Source: Methylotenera oryzisoli (GTDB taxonomy: Bacteria > Pseudomonadota > Gammaproteobacteria > Burkholderiales > Methylophilaceae). From it: a DNA stretch of 64,000 nucleotides. The notes beneath the pieces are model-generated. The model did no database searches and was not told where the DNA came from. It saw nothing but the letters and a program-made list of their open reading frames with translations. The translations under genes and the position numbers were made by a program. Position 1 is the stretch's first letter; each line of letters begins with the position of its first letter. The DNA lies in NCBI RefSeq assembly GCF_004661485.1, contig NZ_PQVH01000016.1:28421-92420 (forward strand). The letters are read 5' to 3'. Shown here piece by piece: positions 38,181-47,999 of this stretch.

Positions 38181-41100
38181 TTAAGCAATATATTTTCTTG
38201 CATTGCGGAACATACGGATCCAAGCACTATCTTCAGTATCATCACAACGTTGCCATGTATTCTGCACGTTGCGAATCACACGTTCAGGATGTGGCATCAT
38301 AATACTAAAACGCCCGTCCGTGCTGGTTAATCCAGTGACTCCTTGCGGTGAGCCGTTAGGATTCAATGGGTACACCTCGGTAGGTGTTGATGCATGGTCA
38401 ATGAAACGCATCGTCACTAATTTTTGTGCTAACAGCTCATTGACAGCATTCGGCTGAGAAAATTCCGCAAAACCTTCACCATGTGCCACAGCAATTGGCA
38501 TTTTGCTGCCAGCCATGCCATTAAAGAAGATAGATGGAGACGCTAAAACCTCGACCATGCTGAGGCGCGCTTCAAATTGTTCTGATTTATTTTTCACAAA
38601 ATGTGGCCAATGTGCCGCACCTGGAATCAGCTCGCGCAGGTTACTCATCATTTGGCAGCCGTTACATACACCAAGCGCAAAGCTATCTTGGCGATCAAAG
38701 AACGCTGAGAACTCATCACGCGCACGTGCATTGAACAAGATAGATTTAGCCCAGCCCTCACCCGCACCCAATACGTCGCCGTAAGAGAAGCCACCGCAAG
38801 CCACCACGCCCGCAAAGTCTTTGAGTGAAACGCGGCCGCTAATAATATCGCTCATATGCACGTCAAACGCGGCAAAACCAGCACGGTCAAACGATGCAGC
38901 CATTTCCACATGGCCGTTCACGCCTTGCTCACGCAAGATTGCCATTTTCGGGCGCGCACCTGTTGCAATGTATGGTGCAGCAATATTTTCACTTGGGCTA
39001 AATGTTAATTCTGCAAACAAACCACGGTCAGCATCGTTCAGCAATCTGTCGTACTCTTGCTGAGCGCTCACTGGGTTATCACGCAGTTTTTGCATATGGT
39101 AAGTCGTTTCAGACCACATACGATGCAAGTTAACACGCGTATCGGCAAACACTACCTGACCATGCTGCTTGATTTCAATTTGGTTAGCCGCTGTAACTTC
39201 TGCCACGACATGTGCCAAGCCGTTAAACTGGGCAACCACGGCTTGCGTATCTTCTGCACGCACTTGAATCACAGCACCCAACTCTTCGTTGTATAGTGCT
39301 TCTACCAAATTGCCAGGTAGGCTAGATAAGTCTGCATTCAAGCCACAGTGACCAGCAAAGGCCATCTCAACTAACGTGGTAAACAAGCCACCGTCAGAAC
39401 GGTCATGGTAAGCCAAAATTTTGCCTGATTTATTCAACTGCTGAATCGTGTTGAAGAAGTGTTTCAGTTGGTTTGCGTCATCCACATCTGGCGCAACGTT
39501 GCCCACTTCACCATAAACCTGCGCTAGGCTTGAGCCGCCCATACGGTTTTTACCGGCACCTAAATCAATCAAAATCAACTGTGAAGCAACACCAGTTTGC
39601 AACTGTGGCGTTAGAGTTTTACGCGCATCCGGCGTTGCAGCAAACGCTGTCACCACTAATGAAATTGGTGAGGTCACAGATTTGTTTTCACCGTCATCAT
39701 TCCACACGGTTTTCATACTCATCGAGTCTTTACCCACTGGGATGCTTACACCCAGTTGCGGACACAATTCCATACCCACTGCTTTTACCGTTGCAAATAA
39801 TGCGGCATCTTCACCAGCGTGGCCAGCAGGTGCCATCCAGTTAGCAGAAAGTTTTAAATCGCTAATGTCGTCAATCAAACTCGCCGCGATATTGGTGATA
39901 GACTCACCAATCGCCATGCGGCCAGAAGCCTGTGCGTTCACTAAAGCCAATGGCGCTTTTTCACCAATCGCAAACGCTTCACCACGATAGGTTTCATAGC
40001 CAGCTAACGTCACACCAACGTCAGCCACTGGCACTTGCCATGGGCCAACCATCTGCTCACGCGCAACCAAACCAGTTACAGAACGGTCGCCAATGGTAAT
40101 CAAGAATGTTTTATCGGCTACGCCCGGTAAACGTAACACACGTGCTGCTGCGTCTTTCAAATCTACTTTGCTTGCGTCAAATGCTTTTAGCACTGGCGCT
40201 GCGCTTTTCACGTCACGCGTCATTTTTGGTGGTTTGCCTAGCAATACAGATAAATCCATATCCACTGGCTTGTTGTCAAAATGACTATCCGCCACGGTTA
40301 AGTGGCGCTCTTCTGTAGCATAGCCCACCACTGCGTACGGACAACGCTCACGCGCACAAATCTCTTTAAAGCGCGGTAAATCTTCTTGCGCAATCGCCAT
40401 GACATAGCGTTCTTGCGCCTCGTTGCTCCATAGCTCGCGTGGCGACATGCCTGGCTCTTCGTTGTTTACATCGCGCAATTGGAATATCGCACCCACGCCG
40501 GCATCGTTCACCAACTCTGGGAACGCATTAGAAATACCACCCGCGCCTACGTCATGAATACTTAAAATCGGGTTGTCTTCGCCTAGTTGCCAGCAACGGT
40601 CAATCACCTCTTGTGCTCTACGTTCTAACTCAGGGTTGCCACGTTGCACAGAGTCAAAGTCCAAGTTCTCTACGTTGCTGCCGGTATCCATACTAGAAGC
40701 CGCACCACCGCCCAAGCCAATCAACATCGCTGGGCCACCTAGTTGAATTAATGCCGCACCCGGTGGAATCGGGTTCTTTTTAGAGTGTTGAGCAGAGATA
40801 TTACCAATACCGCCCGCCAACATAATTGGCTTGTGGTAACCACGCACTTCAGTATTGCCATTCGCGCTTGGCGCTTCAATTTCTAAAGTACGGAAATAAC
40901 CGGTAATGTTAGGACGACCAAACTCGTTGTTATAAGCTGCGCCACCTAATGGGCCATCCACCATAATCTGTAATGGTGAAGCAATACGGTTAGGTTTACC
41001 GTAAGCGTCTGATTCCCAAGGCTGGGTAAAGTTAGGGATATTCAAGTTAGAGACTGAGAAGCCCGTCAAACCCGCTTTAGGTTTAGAACCGCTACCGGTT

Positions 41101-42104
41101 GCACCTTCGTCACGAATTTCACCACCGGCACCAGTCGCGGCACCCGCAAATGGAGAGATTGCGGTTGGGTGGTTATGGGTTTCCACCTTCATCAAGAAGT
41201 GCATATCTTCTTCAATAAAGCGGTACGCGCCATTTTCTGCCGGGTAAAAACGCTTGGTAGGCTCGTTGGCTTGTTGACCCGCCACAATTGAAGCATTGTC
41301 AGAATAAGCCACCACAGTTTTACCTGGGTTAAGTTTGTGCGTATTGCGAATCATGCCAAACAATGAAAACTCTTGTTGTTCGCCATCAATCACCCAATCT
41401 GCATTAAAGATTTTATGACGGCAATGCTCAGAATTAGCCTGCGCAAACATCATCAGCTCAACATCGGTTGGGTTACGTTGCATTCTCGTGTAGTTATCAA
41501 ACAGATAATCCACTTCATCCGGTGATAACGCCAAGCCCATTTCATTGTTAGCTTGGTTTAGCGCAACTTTACCGCCTTGCAACACATCAATCGTGCTTAA
41601 TGGCTTAGGTGTATCGGTATGGAATAACTTGCCAGCATCTTGCTTGTTCGCAAACACGCTCTCGGTCATGCGGTCATGAATCAATGGCAACAGTAATTGG
41701 CGTTCAGCAGCGGTTAAAGGCTGGCCGCTCTTGGTTTGCACATAGTAAGCAATACCGCGCTCTACGCGCTGCACTTCCGGCAAGCCACAGTGCTGCACGA
41801 TATCCGTCGCACGTGATGCCCAAGGAGAAATCGTACCCACACGTGGTAACACCAAAATAAACTCGCCGTTCGGCTCTTCGGCCTGCATACTTGGGCCGTA
41901 AGTCAAAATCTGGTTCAGCGTATTTTCTTGCTGGGCTGTTAACGCACCATCTACCCATACAAAATGCCAGAACTCAGCGTAAATATGCCCGATATTTGGA
42001 CAGATTTCATTCAGTTTATTTTGAATTTTTTCAATTCTGAAAGGTGATAAAGCAGCGCTGCCACGCAGGCTGATCATTTGTGTGTTTGGATTAGATTGGC
42101 TCAT
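38181..42104 (-). CDS. purL: phosphoribosylformylglycinamidine synthase
   Basis: A 1307-residue large PurL that combines synthetase and glutaminase in one chain for the fourth step of purine synthesis. N-terminal PurS-like and linker regions precede the two FGAM synthase halves, with [20 protein letters not shown] and [15 protein letters not shown]. The C-terminal glutaminase carries Cys1147 in [10 protein letters not shown] and the His1272/Glu1274 pair in MMPHPERV. Length equals the gammaproteobacterial large form. It stands alone, with hairpins on either side. Confidence 0.97.
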   Translation of the reverse strand: MSQSNPNTQMISLRGSAALSPFRIEKIQNKLNEICPNIGHIYAEFWHFVWVDGALTAQQENTLNQILTYGPSMQAEEPNGEFILVLPRVGTISPWASRATDIVQHCGLPEVQRVERGIAYYVQTKSGQPLTAAERQLLLPLIHDRMTESVFANKQDAGKLFHTDTPKPLSTIDVLQGGKVALNQANNEMGLALSPDEVDYLFDNYTRMQRNPTDVELMMFAQANSEHCRHKIFNADWVIDGEQQEFSLFGMIRNTHKLNPGKTVVAYSDNASIVAGQQANEPTKRFYPAENGAYRFIEEDMHFLMKVETHNHPTAISPFAGAATGAGGEIRDEGATGSGSKPKAGLTGFSVSNLNIPNFTQPWESDAYGKPNRIASPLQIMVDGPLGGAAYNNEFGRPNITGYFRTLEIEAPSANGNTEVRGYHKPIMLAGGIGNISAQHSKKNPIPPGAALIQLGGPAMLIGLGGGAASSMDTGSNVENLDFDSVQRGNPELERRAQEVIDRCWQLGEDNPILSIHDVGAGGISNAFPELVNDAGVGAIFQLRDVNNEEPGMSPRELWSNEAQERYVMAIAQEDLPRFKEICARERCPYAVVGYATEERHLTVADSHFDNKPVDMDLSVLLGKPPKMTRDVKSAAPVLKAFDASKVDLKDAAARVLRLPGVADKTFLITIGDRSVTGLVAREQMVGPWQVPVADVGVTLAGYETYRGEAFAIGEKAPLALVNAQASGRMAIGESITNIAASLIDDISDLKLSANWMAPAGHAGEDAALFATVKAVGMELCPQLGVSIPVGKDSMSMKTVWNDDGENKSVTSPISLVVTAFAATPDARKTLTPQLQTGVASQLILIDLGAGKNRMGGSSLAQVYGEVGNVAPDVDDANQLKHFFNTIQQLNKSGKILAYHDRSDGGLFTTLVEMAFAGHCGLNADLSSLPGNLVEALYNEELGAVIQVRAEDTQAVVAQFNGLAHVVAEVTAANQIEIKQHGQVVFADTRVNLHRMWSETTYHMQKLRDNPVSAQQEYDRLLNDADRGLFAELTFSPSENIAAPYIATGARPKMAILREQGVNGHVEMAASFDRAGFAAFDVHMSDIISGRVSLKDFAGVVACGGFSYGDVLGAGEGWAKSILFNARARDEFSAFFDRQDSFALGVCNGCQMMSNLRELIPGAAHWPHFVKNKSEQFEARLSMVEVLASPSIFFNGMAGSKMPIAVAHGEGFAEFSQPNAVNELLAQKLVTMRFIDHASTPTEVYPLNPNGSPQGVTGLTSTDGRFSIMMPHPERVIRNVQNTWQRCDDTEDSAWIRMFRNARKYIA

Positions 42105-42148
42105 TAAACTCAGCTAAATATCAAGGACAAGAATAAACCGAGATTTTA

Positions 42149-42180
42149 ACAGATTAGCGCGTGTTAAGTCGCTAATCTGT
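42149..42180. terminator. 11-bp perfect hairpin upstream of purL
   Basis: ACAGATTAGCG (42149-42159) pairs with CGCTAATCTGT (42170-42180) around a 10-nt loop. It lies between corA and purL, 45 bp before the purL start. On the minus strand it is followed by TTAAAATCT. It could end corA transcription or act in the purL leader. Confidence 0.45.
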
Positions 42181-42343
42181 CAGGCAAATTAATCAAGATA
42201 TTTTTGAGTGAGATACCCAAAGAAAAAACTGGCCTAAACACTAAACATGCGTTTAAAGCCAGATGAAAGACTGGGTTTCACAGTGAATCAGGTTTGACCA
42301 AGAGCTGAGCTTTGGCTCAAAAGCCCGAGGCTGACTAGAAAGT

Positions 42344-43456
42344 TTAAGTTTGGCTAGTTAACCACTGCCGGCGCCAAAAGATGGTCAGCATCACCAGCGC
42401 GATACTCAGCATCAAACCCATTGCCCACCAAAAGCCATCTTTATCTGCCAGCCATGGCATCTCATGAAAGTTCATGCCGAAGATACCGGCAATCAGCGTT
42501 GCTGGCATAAACAGCATGGCGACTACAGTTAAAGCGCGGACTTCCAAGTTCACACGCTGGCTTACGCTCGCCATGTAAATATCCATCATGCCGCTTAATG
42601 CATCGCGAATCGATTCCAGCGACTCAATAAAACTGACGGTATGGTCGTACACATCACGCAGATACGGCATGGTGGTGGGTTTAAAGAAATCATTTTCGTT
42701 ACGGCTTAAGGTGTTAATCACCTCTCGCAGTGGCCACACCGCGCGGCGCAGCTCTATGCTTACATGCTTAAGCTGATGAATCGCATGCAGTTCGGTGTTG
42801 GTTGGCTTGTGCAGCAACACTTCTTCCAGCGCCTCGCTCGCATCACCCACCGCTTCAAGCACGCTAAAGTATTTATCCACGATACTATCGAGCAAGGCAT
42901 AAGCCAAGTAGTCCACACCCAACTCACGAATATGGGCATGGCTTGCACGCATGCGTGTGCGCACAGGCTCAAAGTTACCGGTAGCGCGCTCTTGAAACGT
43001 CAGTAGATAATCTCGCCCTAGCACAAAGCTCACCTGCTCTGAATCCATCGCCATCGCAAGCTTGTCGTACCTGAAGCAGCGCGTTTCTAAGAACACATAG
43101 TCATCAAACTCGTCTATTTTTGGGCGCTGCTCGGTATTGAGAATATCTTCCTGTACTAAGGGGTGCAGGTGAAATAAATCGCCAATTTGCTTAATCAGCG
43201 CGGCATCATGCACGCCATGCACATTCAGCCAAAGCTTTTTGCCTGCATTGGTGTAGTCGCTTAATTTAAAGCTGGCAAGCGCCTCGGCACTTAACACTTG
43301 CTCGGTCAATTCTGCGGCATCATAAAACACCACGCTCACGACAGGCTTAGCTACTTCTGCGGCAGCGGCATCCATACTGCCAACATAGACTAGAGAGCCA
43401 GGTGCCATGCCGATTTTTGTAGAAAGATGCTTTTTAGGTTTACGCCGTTTTTTCAT
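42344..43456 (-). CDS. corA: CorA-type magnesium/cobalt channel
   Basis: A 370-residue CorA protein forming pentameric Mg2+ channels in the inner membrane. A large cytosolic N-terminal domain (KLWLNVHGVHDAALIKQIGD, HPLVQEDILNTEQRPKIDEF) is followed by long helices and two C-terminal membrane segments. The selectivity motif GMN is at 327-329 in AGIFGMNFHEMPW. The C-terminus is short and basic. Same strand as purL, 240 bp upstream. Confidence 0.95.
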   Translation of the reverse strand: MKKRRKPKKHLSTKIGMAPGSLVYVGSMDAAAAEVAKPVVSVVFYDAAELTEQVLSAEALASFKLSDYTNAGKKLWLNVHGVHDAALIKQIGDLFHLHPLVQEDILNTEQRPKIDEFDDYVFLETRCFRYDKLAMAMDSEQVSFVLGRDYLLTFQERATGNFEPVRTRMRASHAHIRELGVDYLAYALLDSIVDKYFSVLEAVGDASEALEEVLLHKPTNTELHAIHQLKHVSIELRRAVWPLREVINTLSRNENDFFKPTTMPYLRDVYDHTVSFIESLESIRDALSGMMDIYMASVSQRVNLEVRALTVVAMLFMPATLIAGIFGMNFHEMPWLADKDGFWWAMGLMLSIALVMLTIFWRRQWLTSQT

Positions 43457-43527
43457 TGATTAGCCTGACTTATATTTAAGTGCGTATATTTAAGCACTTA
43501 TGTATTAAGTACCCATGTACTTAGTGT

Positions 43528-44100
43528 TTATGCTTTAAACGCCTCACCTATCGCCATAAAGTTACCGCCCGCCACATGGTGTATGGTGCGCAAGTCGTCA
43601 AAGCCTTCAAAATGCCAACGCCCATCCGAGAAGACGCGCTCATCTGCATGCGCTGCCACCACCTCAGCCAAGAATAAATCATACGTATTTTGAATATGTG
43701 GCTCAGGAATCAGCTTACACTCCAGCCATGCCACACACCCCTCAAGCAAAGGCGCATCAATCTTGCTGGCGACAAAGGTCGGTAAATCAAATGCGGCAAA
43801 CTTATTATCTGCTTCTTTTCCTAATAACTCACGTCCAGAGCTAGAACCCACCCGCACCACCATCTCCGCCTGAGCGCGACACGGCACGTTAATGGCGAAA
43901 CTGCCAGAAGCCTCTATCAATTCACGGGTATAGGTGCTTTTATCAATCACAATCGCGATTTTAGGCGGGTCAAAATCTAACGGCATATTCCATGCGGCGG
44001 CCATGATGTTGCATTGGTTACCATGGGCTGTGGTTACAAGCACGGTTGGGCCGTGATTTAGGATGCGGTAGGCTTTACTAAGTTCCATGGATTGAATCAT
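43528..44100 (-). CDS. flavin reductase-like FMN-binding protein
   Basis: A 190-residue protein with the FMN-binding split-barrel of the flavin reductase family. TVLVTTAHGNQCNIMAAAW, IDKSTYTRELIEASGSFAIN and IPEPHIQNTYDLFLAEVVAA are the characteristic segments. It probably binds FMN and could reduce flavin or a small substrate using NAD(P)H. No partner monooxygenase is nearby. Start codon is one of two ATGs (44100 or 44088). It lies 14 bp downstream of the DUF3800 gene. Confidence 0.82.
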   Translation of the reverse strand: MIQSMELSKAYRILNHGPTVLVTTAHGNQCNIMAAAWNMPLDFDPPKIAIVIDKSTYTRELIEASGSFAINVPCRAQAEMVVRVGSSSGRELLGKEADNKFAAFDLPTFVASKIDAPLLEGCVAWLECKLIPEPHIQNTYDLFLAEVVAAHADERVFSDGRWHFEGFDDLRTIHHVAGGNFMAIGEAFKA

Positions 44101-44114
44101 TATTTGGCTAAGTT

Positions 44115-44927
44115 TTATCTTTTAATATTTATCGAGAATTTTTCCAACAGCCCCTCTATCGCCTCCTCCGAGTTAGCCTGTCTGAATTTTGCAACTTGAG
44201 GGTTCATTGTTTTATATACCAGCTCCGCAGAGCGATCGCTTTTGTATTTCGTAACTTTTGATGCGCCACTTAATACCTTGGATGAGGTATAAGCAAGAAT
44301 ATCCGCCAAATCTAACAAAAGTGGCTTTTCCTTAGATACCAAATTTTCCGGCGTCATTACTGTATCTATCGACCGTCTACTCAGGTCCAAGTGATTTAAA
44401 TGTAAAAGTCTTCCGACTTGGGCTCTAGCATTGAACCAATTAACCATGTCCTTGTTCGGGTCAATCCATAACTTGCACACCCCTGCATATTCTGCATCCA
44501 TTGCGACCTGTGCAGTTGCGGTATAGAAAGCAAATGGGATAAGTTGCTTTTCATTAGTCAGATTCATTTCATCAATGCCCCCTACACCATGAATGTAAGG
44601 TGACAAATCACTTCTTTCTACGTACCCCACCCTTGTCAGCAACCCTAAGTTTGCAAGATTATCTTTTACACTAAGCACAAGCTCCCATGCTTTTTCATTA
44701 CTAAGATGAGCCCAATCAGTATATTTTCGCGCATCTTTATGCAAAAGCTCTTTGCAGTGAATTCGGCTAGAGCTTGAGCCACCAAATTCTTCTTTTATTT
44801 TAGATAAAGCAAACTCCACCTGTTCAATAGATTCAACAGGTGCAATTACCAGCGCGTACACAATAATGTTGCCAGCAATACTTTCATCACCAAAGATATG
44901 ATATTTAGTCAACGCTTCTCTTTTCAA
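44115..44927 (-). CDS. DUF3800-type protein
   Basis: A 270-residue protein. The N-terminal YHIFGDESIAGNIIVYALVI (Asp14, Glu15), the RIHCKELLH segment at about 55-63 and a C-terminal LLLDLADILAYTSSKVL (Asp206, Asp209) match the layout of the DUF3800 family, which has an RNase H-like appearance with scattered acidic residues. DUF3800 genes are frequent in defence islands and mobile regions, but none of the other markers of such a region are here. The base composition looks more AT-rich than that of its neighbours, suggesting acquisition. It sits 21 bp after glnS. Function unknown; nuclease-like activity is a possibility only. Confidence 0.7.
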   Translation of the reverse strand: MKREALTKYHIFGDESIAGNIIVYALVIAPVESIEQVEFALSKIKEEFGGSSSSRIHCKELLHKDARKYTDWAHLSNEKAWELVLSVKDNLANLGLLTRVGYVERSDLSPYIHGVGGIDEMNLTNEKQLIPFAFYTATAQVAMDAEYAGVCKLWIDPNKDMVNWFNARAQVGRLLHLNHLDLSRRSIDTVMTPENLVSKEKPLLLDLADILAYTSSKVLSGASKVTKYKSDRSAELVYKTMNPQVAKFRQANSEEAIEGLLEKFSINIKR

Positions 44928-44948
44928 GAATCTAGCATCAGATTACGT

Positions 44949-46730
44949 TTATTTCTGCCAAGCATCTTTCAACGTAACCGTTCTATTAAACACCGGCTTA
45001 CCTGCCACGCTGTCTTTTCTATCCGCCACAAAATAACCGTGGCGTTCAAACTGGAAACTCTCTTCAGGTTTAGCATCTTTTAAGCTTAGCTCAAGTTGTG
45101 TAGTAATCACTTGCACTGAGTTTTGGTTAATATCGTCTAAAAAGTCTTTATCGCCTTCGCCGGGGTGTGCTTCTTTAAATAAGCGGTCATATAAGCGCAC
45201 TTCTGCTTCATAAGCATGCGCTACGCTTACCCAGTGGATATTGCCTTTGACTTTTACGCTATCTGAGCCCGGTGTGCCGGATTTAGTGTCTGGCAGGTAT
45301 TCGCAATGCACTACGGTCACGTTGCCATCTGCATCTTTTTCGCAGCCTGTGCATTTCACGACATAGCCGTAGCGCAGGCGCACCATGCCTTCTGGTGTTA
45401 AGCGGAAAAAGCCTTTGCTTGGCGTTTCCATAAAGTCTTCGCGCTCTATCCACAGCTCTTTGCTGAGTTGCACGGTACGTTTACCCAGCTCTGGCTTGAG
45501 TGGGTGGTTAGGGGCAAAGCAGTCTTCGCTTTGGGACTTACCATCAGAATCTAGTGGGTAGTTATCAATCACCAGCTTGATTGGGTCTAGCACGGCAATA
45601 CGGCGCTCTGCATCTGTATTGAGCACTTCGCGCATGCAGTCTTCAAGGATGCTGTATTCGATCCAAGAATCAGCTTTGCTCACGCCAATGCGGTCAGTAA
45701 ATAGTTTGAAACCAGCGGCGGTGTAGCCACGGCGGCGCGCACCGGCAATGGTTGGTAAGCGTGGGTCGTCCCAGCCGCTCACGTGTTTTTCTTCTACCAA
45801 TTGAATCAATTTACGTTTTGAAAGCACCACGTAAGTGAGGTTTAAACGTGCAAATTCATATTGTTTTGGTAGCGGTTCCGCCAACAAGCCGCCCTCAGCT
45901 AACCTTAGTAGCAACCAATCATAAAATGGGCGTTGGTCTTCAAATTCAAGCGTGCAGATAGAGTGCGTAATGCGCTCTAATGCATCTTCAATCGGGTGAG
46001 CAAAGGTGTACATTGGGTAAATGCACCATTGGTCACCAGTGTTGTGGTGGTGCGCACGACGTACACGGTAAATCGCTGGGTCGCGCATATTAATGTTAGG
46101 CGATGCCATGTCGATTTTAGCGCGTAGCACCATGCTGCCATCGGCATGTTTGCCATCACGCATTTCACGGAAACGTGCTAAGTTTTCAGCAACGGTACGG
46201 TTACGGAAAGGTGAATCTTTACCTGCCTCGGTCAGCGTACCGCGGTTAATACGCATTTCATCTGCGCTTTGCTCGTCTACATAGGCATGGCCGTTCTCAA
46301 TCAGGCTTTCAGCCGCGCGGTACATAAAATCAAAGTAGTTGCTGGCAAAATACAGATTGGTTTCGTTGGCGTTATCCCAACCAAAGCCTAACCATTTCAC
46401 AGCATCTGAAATGCTATCTACGTACTCTTGGCTTTCTTTTTCTGGGTTGGTGTCATCAAAGCGCAAATGGCATATCCCATCAAAGTCACGCGCCAAACCG
46501 AAGTTTAAGAAAATAGATTTAGCATGCCCAATGTGCAAGTAGCCATTAGGCTCTGGCGGAAAGCGCGTGCGAATTTTAGCTGTATCTACAATACCTGTGT
46601 CTTGATGCGCAGCATCGCCTGGGCTACCTGCCCATTTTTTGGTGACATATTTATTTTGTGAGAGGTCTTTCTCGATAATCGCACGGATAAAATTAGAAGC
46701 AGCAGGGATTGGTGTTTTTTCAGATGACAT
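44949..46730 (-). CDS. glnS: glutaminyl-tRNA synthetase
   Basis: A 593-residue class I synthetase. The HIGH motif is in PEPNGYLHIGHAKSIFLNFG and the KMSKS-type motif in VVLSKRKLIQLVEE. TRFPPEPNG, RFDDTNPEKESQEY and the C-terminal anticodon-binding beta-barrels are normal. Its length is slightly above that of E. coli. It is followed on the same strand by the DUF3800 and flavin reductase genes. Confidence 0.97.
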   Translation of the reverse strand: MSSEKTPIPAASNFIRAIIEKDLSQNKYVTKKWAGSPGDAAHQDTGIVDTAKIRTRFPPEPNGYLHIGHAKSIFLNFGLARDFDGICHLRFDDTNPEKESQEYVDSISDAVKWLGFGWDNANETNLYFASNYFDFMYRAAESLIENGHAYVDEQSADEMRINRGTLTEAGKDSPFRNRTVAENLARFREMRDGKHADGSMVLRAKIDMASPNINMRDPAIYRVRRAHHHNTGDQWCIYPMYTFAHPIEDALERITHSICTLEFEDQRPFYDWLLLRLAEGGLLAEPLPKQYEFARLNLTYVVLSKRKLIQLVEEKHVSGWDDPRLPTIAGARRRGYTAAGFKLFTDRIGVSKADSWIEYSILEDCMREVLNTDAERRIAVLDPIKLVIDNYPLDSDGKSQSEDCFAPNHPLKPELGKRTVQLSKELWIEREDFMETPSKGFFRLTPEGMVRLRYGYVVKCTGCEKDADGNVTVVHCEYLPDTKSGTPGSDSVKVKGNIHWVSVAHAYEAEVRLYDRLFKEAHPGEGDKDFLDDINQNSVQVITTQLELSLKDAKPEESFQFERHGYFVADRKDSVAGKPVFNRTVTLKDAWQK

Positions 46731-46922
46731 AGCAACAAATTCAATTTAAGTTGCCGTTATTTTACACCAGCTTACTTACTTGTATGTGTACGTGTAGAAA
46801 TTGATTCGATGCGCATCAATTGAAACCACTGATAGCAGATTAATCTTAATGAATTTTTGAATAAATCAGCGTTAGATATAGCCAAACGAGGCTTAACCAC
46901 ATGCCTATGCTAAACTTAAGCC

Positions 46923-47900
46923 ATGACAAACAGCCTGACTTTCCCCATATTAAAACTCCTTGCGGATGGCAAGTTTCACTCTGGCGAGGCCATTGCTCAG
47001 CATTTTAACGTGAGCCGCGCCACGGTATGGAACGCATTGCAATATGCAGAAAGCTTAGGTGTTGAGATTTTTTCAGTGCGTGGGCGCGGCTATAAATTAG
47101 CGCACGCGCTCACGCTATTAGATAAACAAGCCATTACCAGCAATATGAGCCAGCAACTTGCATGGCTTAATGTAGAGGTGTTTGACACAATCAACTCCAC
47201 CAATAGCTACTTGATGCAAAACATGAGCGAAAAAACGCACGGCACCTGCGTGATTGCTAACCTGCAAACCAACGGCCGTGGCCGACGTGGCCGCAAGTGG
47301 CAAGCCAGCCTTGGGGCGAGTTTGACCTTTTCAGTCTTATGGCGCTTTCAGTGTGGCGCCGCCGCCCTATCCGGCTTAAGTTTAGCCGTTGGTGTGGCAC
47401 TCATCCGCGGCCTCCATGAAGTAGGCGCCACTGCAGCCCAGCTCAAATGGCCAAATGACATCCTGCTCAACCAGCAAAAACTGGCTGGCATACTGATTGA
47501 ACTGCAAGGTGATATGGAAGGCCCTAGCACGGCGGTAATTGGCGTAGGCATCAACCTGCACCTGCCTGAACACCTGCTGCAAAAAATTGACCAGCCAGTG
47601 ACTGACCTCAACCGCGCCACCGCAGCTAGCGTTAACCCCAATGCTCTAATGGCAACGCTGCTTAAGCATATGGTCGATGTGTTATCAACTTTTGAACAAT
47701 CTGGCTTTGATGCACTACGTGAGGAATGGACCGCACATCACGCCTACCATCAACAGCCAGTTCGCATGCTGATGCCTGACGGTAGCGAAGTGGCTGGTAT
47801 CGTACAAGCGATTAGTGACAATGGCACCTTGATTGTAGAAACCGCAAATGGATTGCAGAAGTTTATGTCTGGTGAAATCAGCTTACGTAGTACACGTTAA
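46923..47900 (+). CDS. birA: bifunctional biotin ligase/biotin operon repressor
   Basis: A 325-residue BirA. An N-terminal winged helix-turn-helix (KFHSGEAIAQHFNVSRATVW) at about 15-60 indicates a DNA-binding repressor function. The ligase domain carries the biotinyl-AMP motif GRGRRGRKWQASLGASL at 118-134 and LKWPNDILLNQQKLAGILIE, and the C-terminal SH3-like domain follows. It biotinylates BCCP of acetyl-CoA carboxylase. Convergent with the TonB receptor gene. Confidence 0.94.
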   Translation: MTNSLTFPILKLLADGKFHSGEAIAQHFNVSRATVWNALQYAESLGVEIFSVRGRGYKLAHALTLLDKQAITSNMSQQLAWLNVEVFDTINSTNSYLMQNMSEKTHGTCVIANLQTNGRGRRGRKWQASLGASLTFSVLWRFQCGAAALSGLSLAVGVALIRGLHEVGATAAQLKWPNDILLNQQKLAGILIELQGDMEGPSTAVIGVGINLHLPEHLLQKIDQPVTDLNRATAASVNPNALMATLLKHMVDVLSTFEQSGFDALREEWTAHHAYHQQPVRMLMPDGSEVAGIVQAISDNGTLIVETANGLQKFMSGEISLRSTR

Positions 47901-47999
47901 CTGTGTGGCGTGATAATACTTCACTCTCCAGCCGCGCCTATGAGAATTAGGCATTATCTCTACCACGCAACATATATACATTCTGAATATATATGCGGC

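Noticed and set aside
39473..39844. 123-codon open frame on plus, opposite purL
   Set aside because: Lies wholly within purL, with no ribosome-binding site and no recognisable protein features.
47971..47995. CATATATA/TATATATG inverted repeat between birA and the copper receptor gene
   Set aside because: Only A-T pairs apart from the ends, no T-run; too weak to call a terminator although the position fits.
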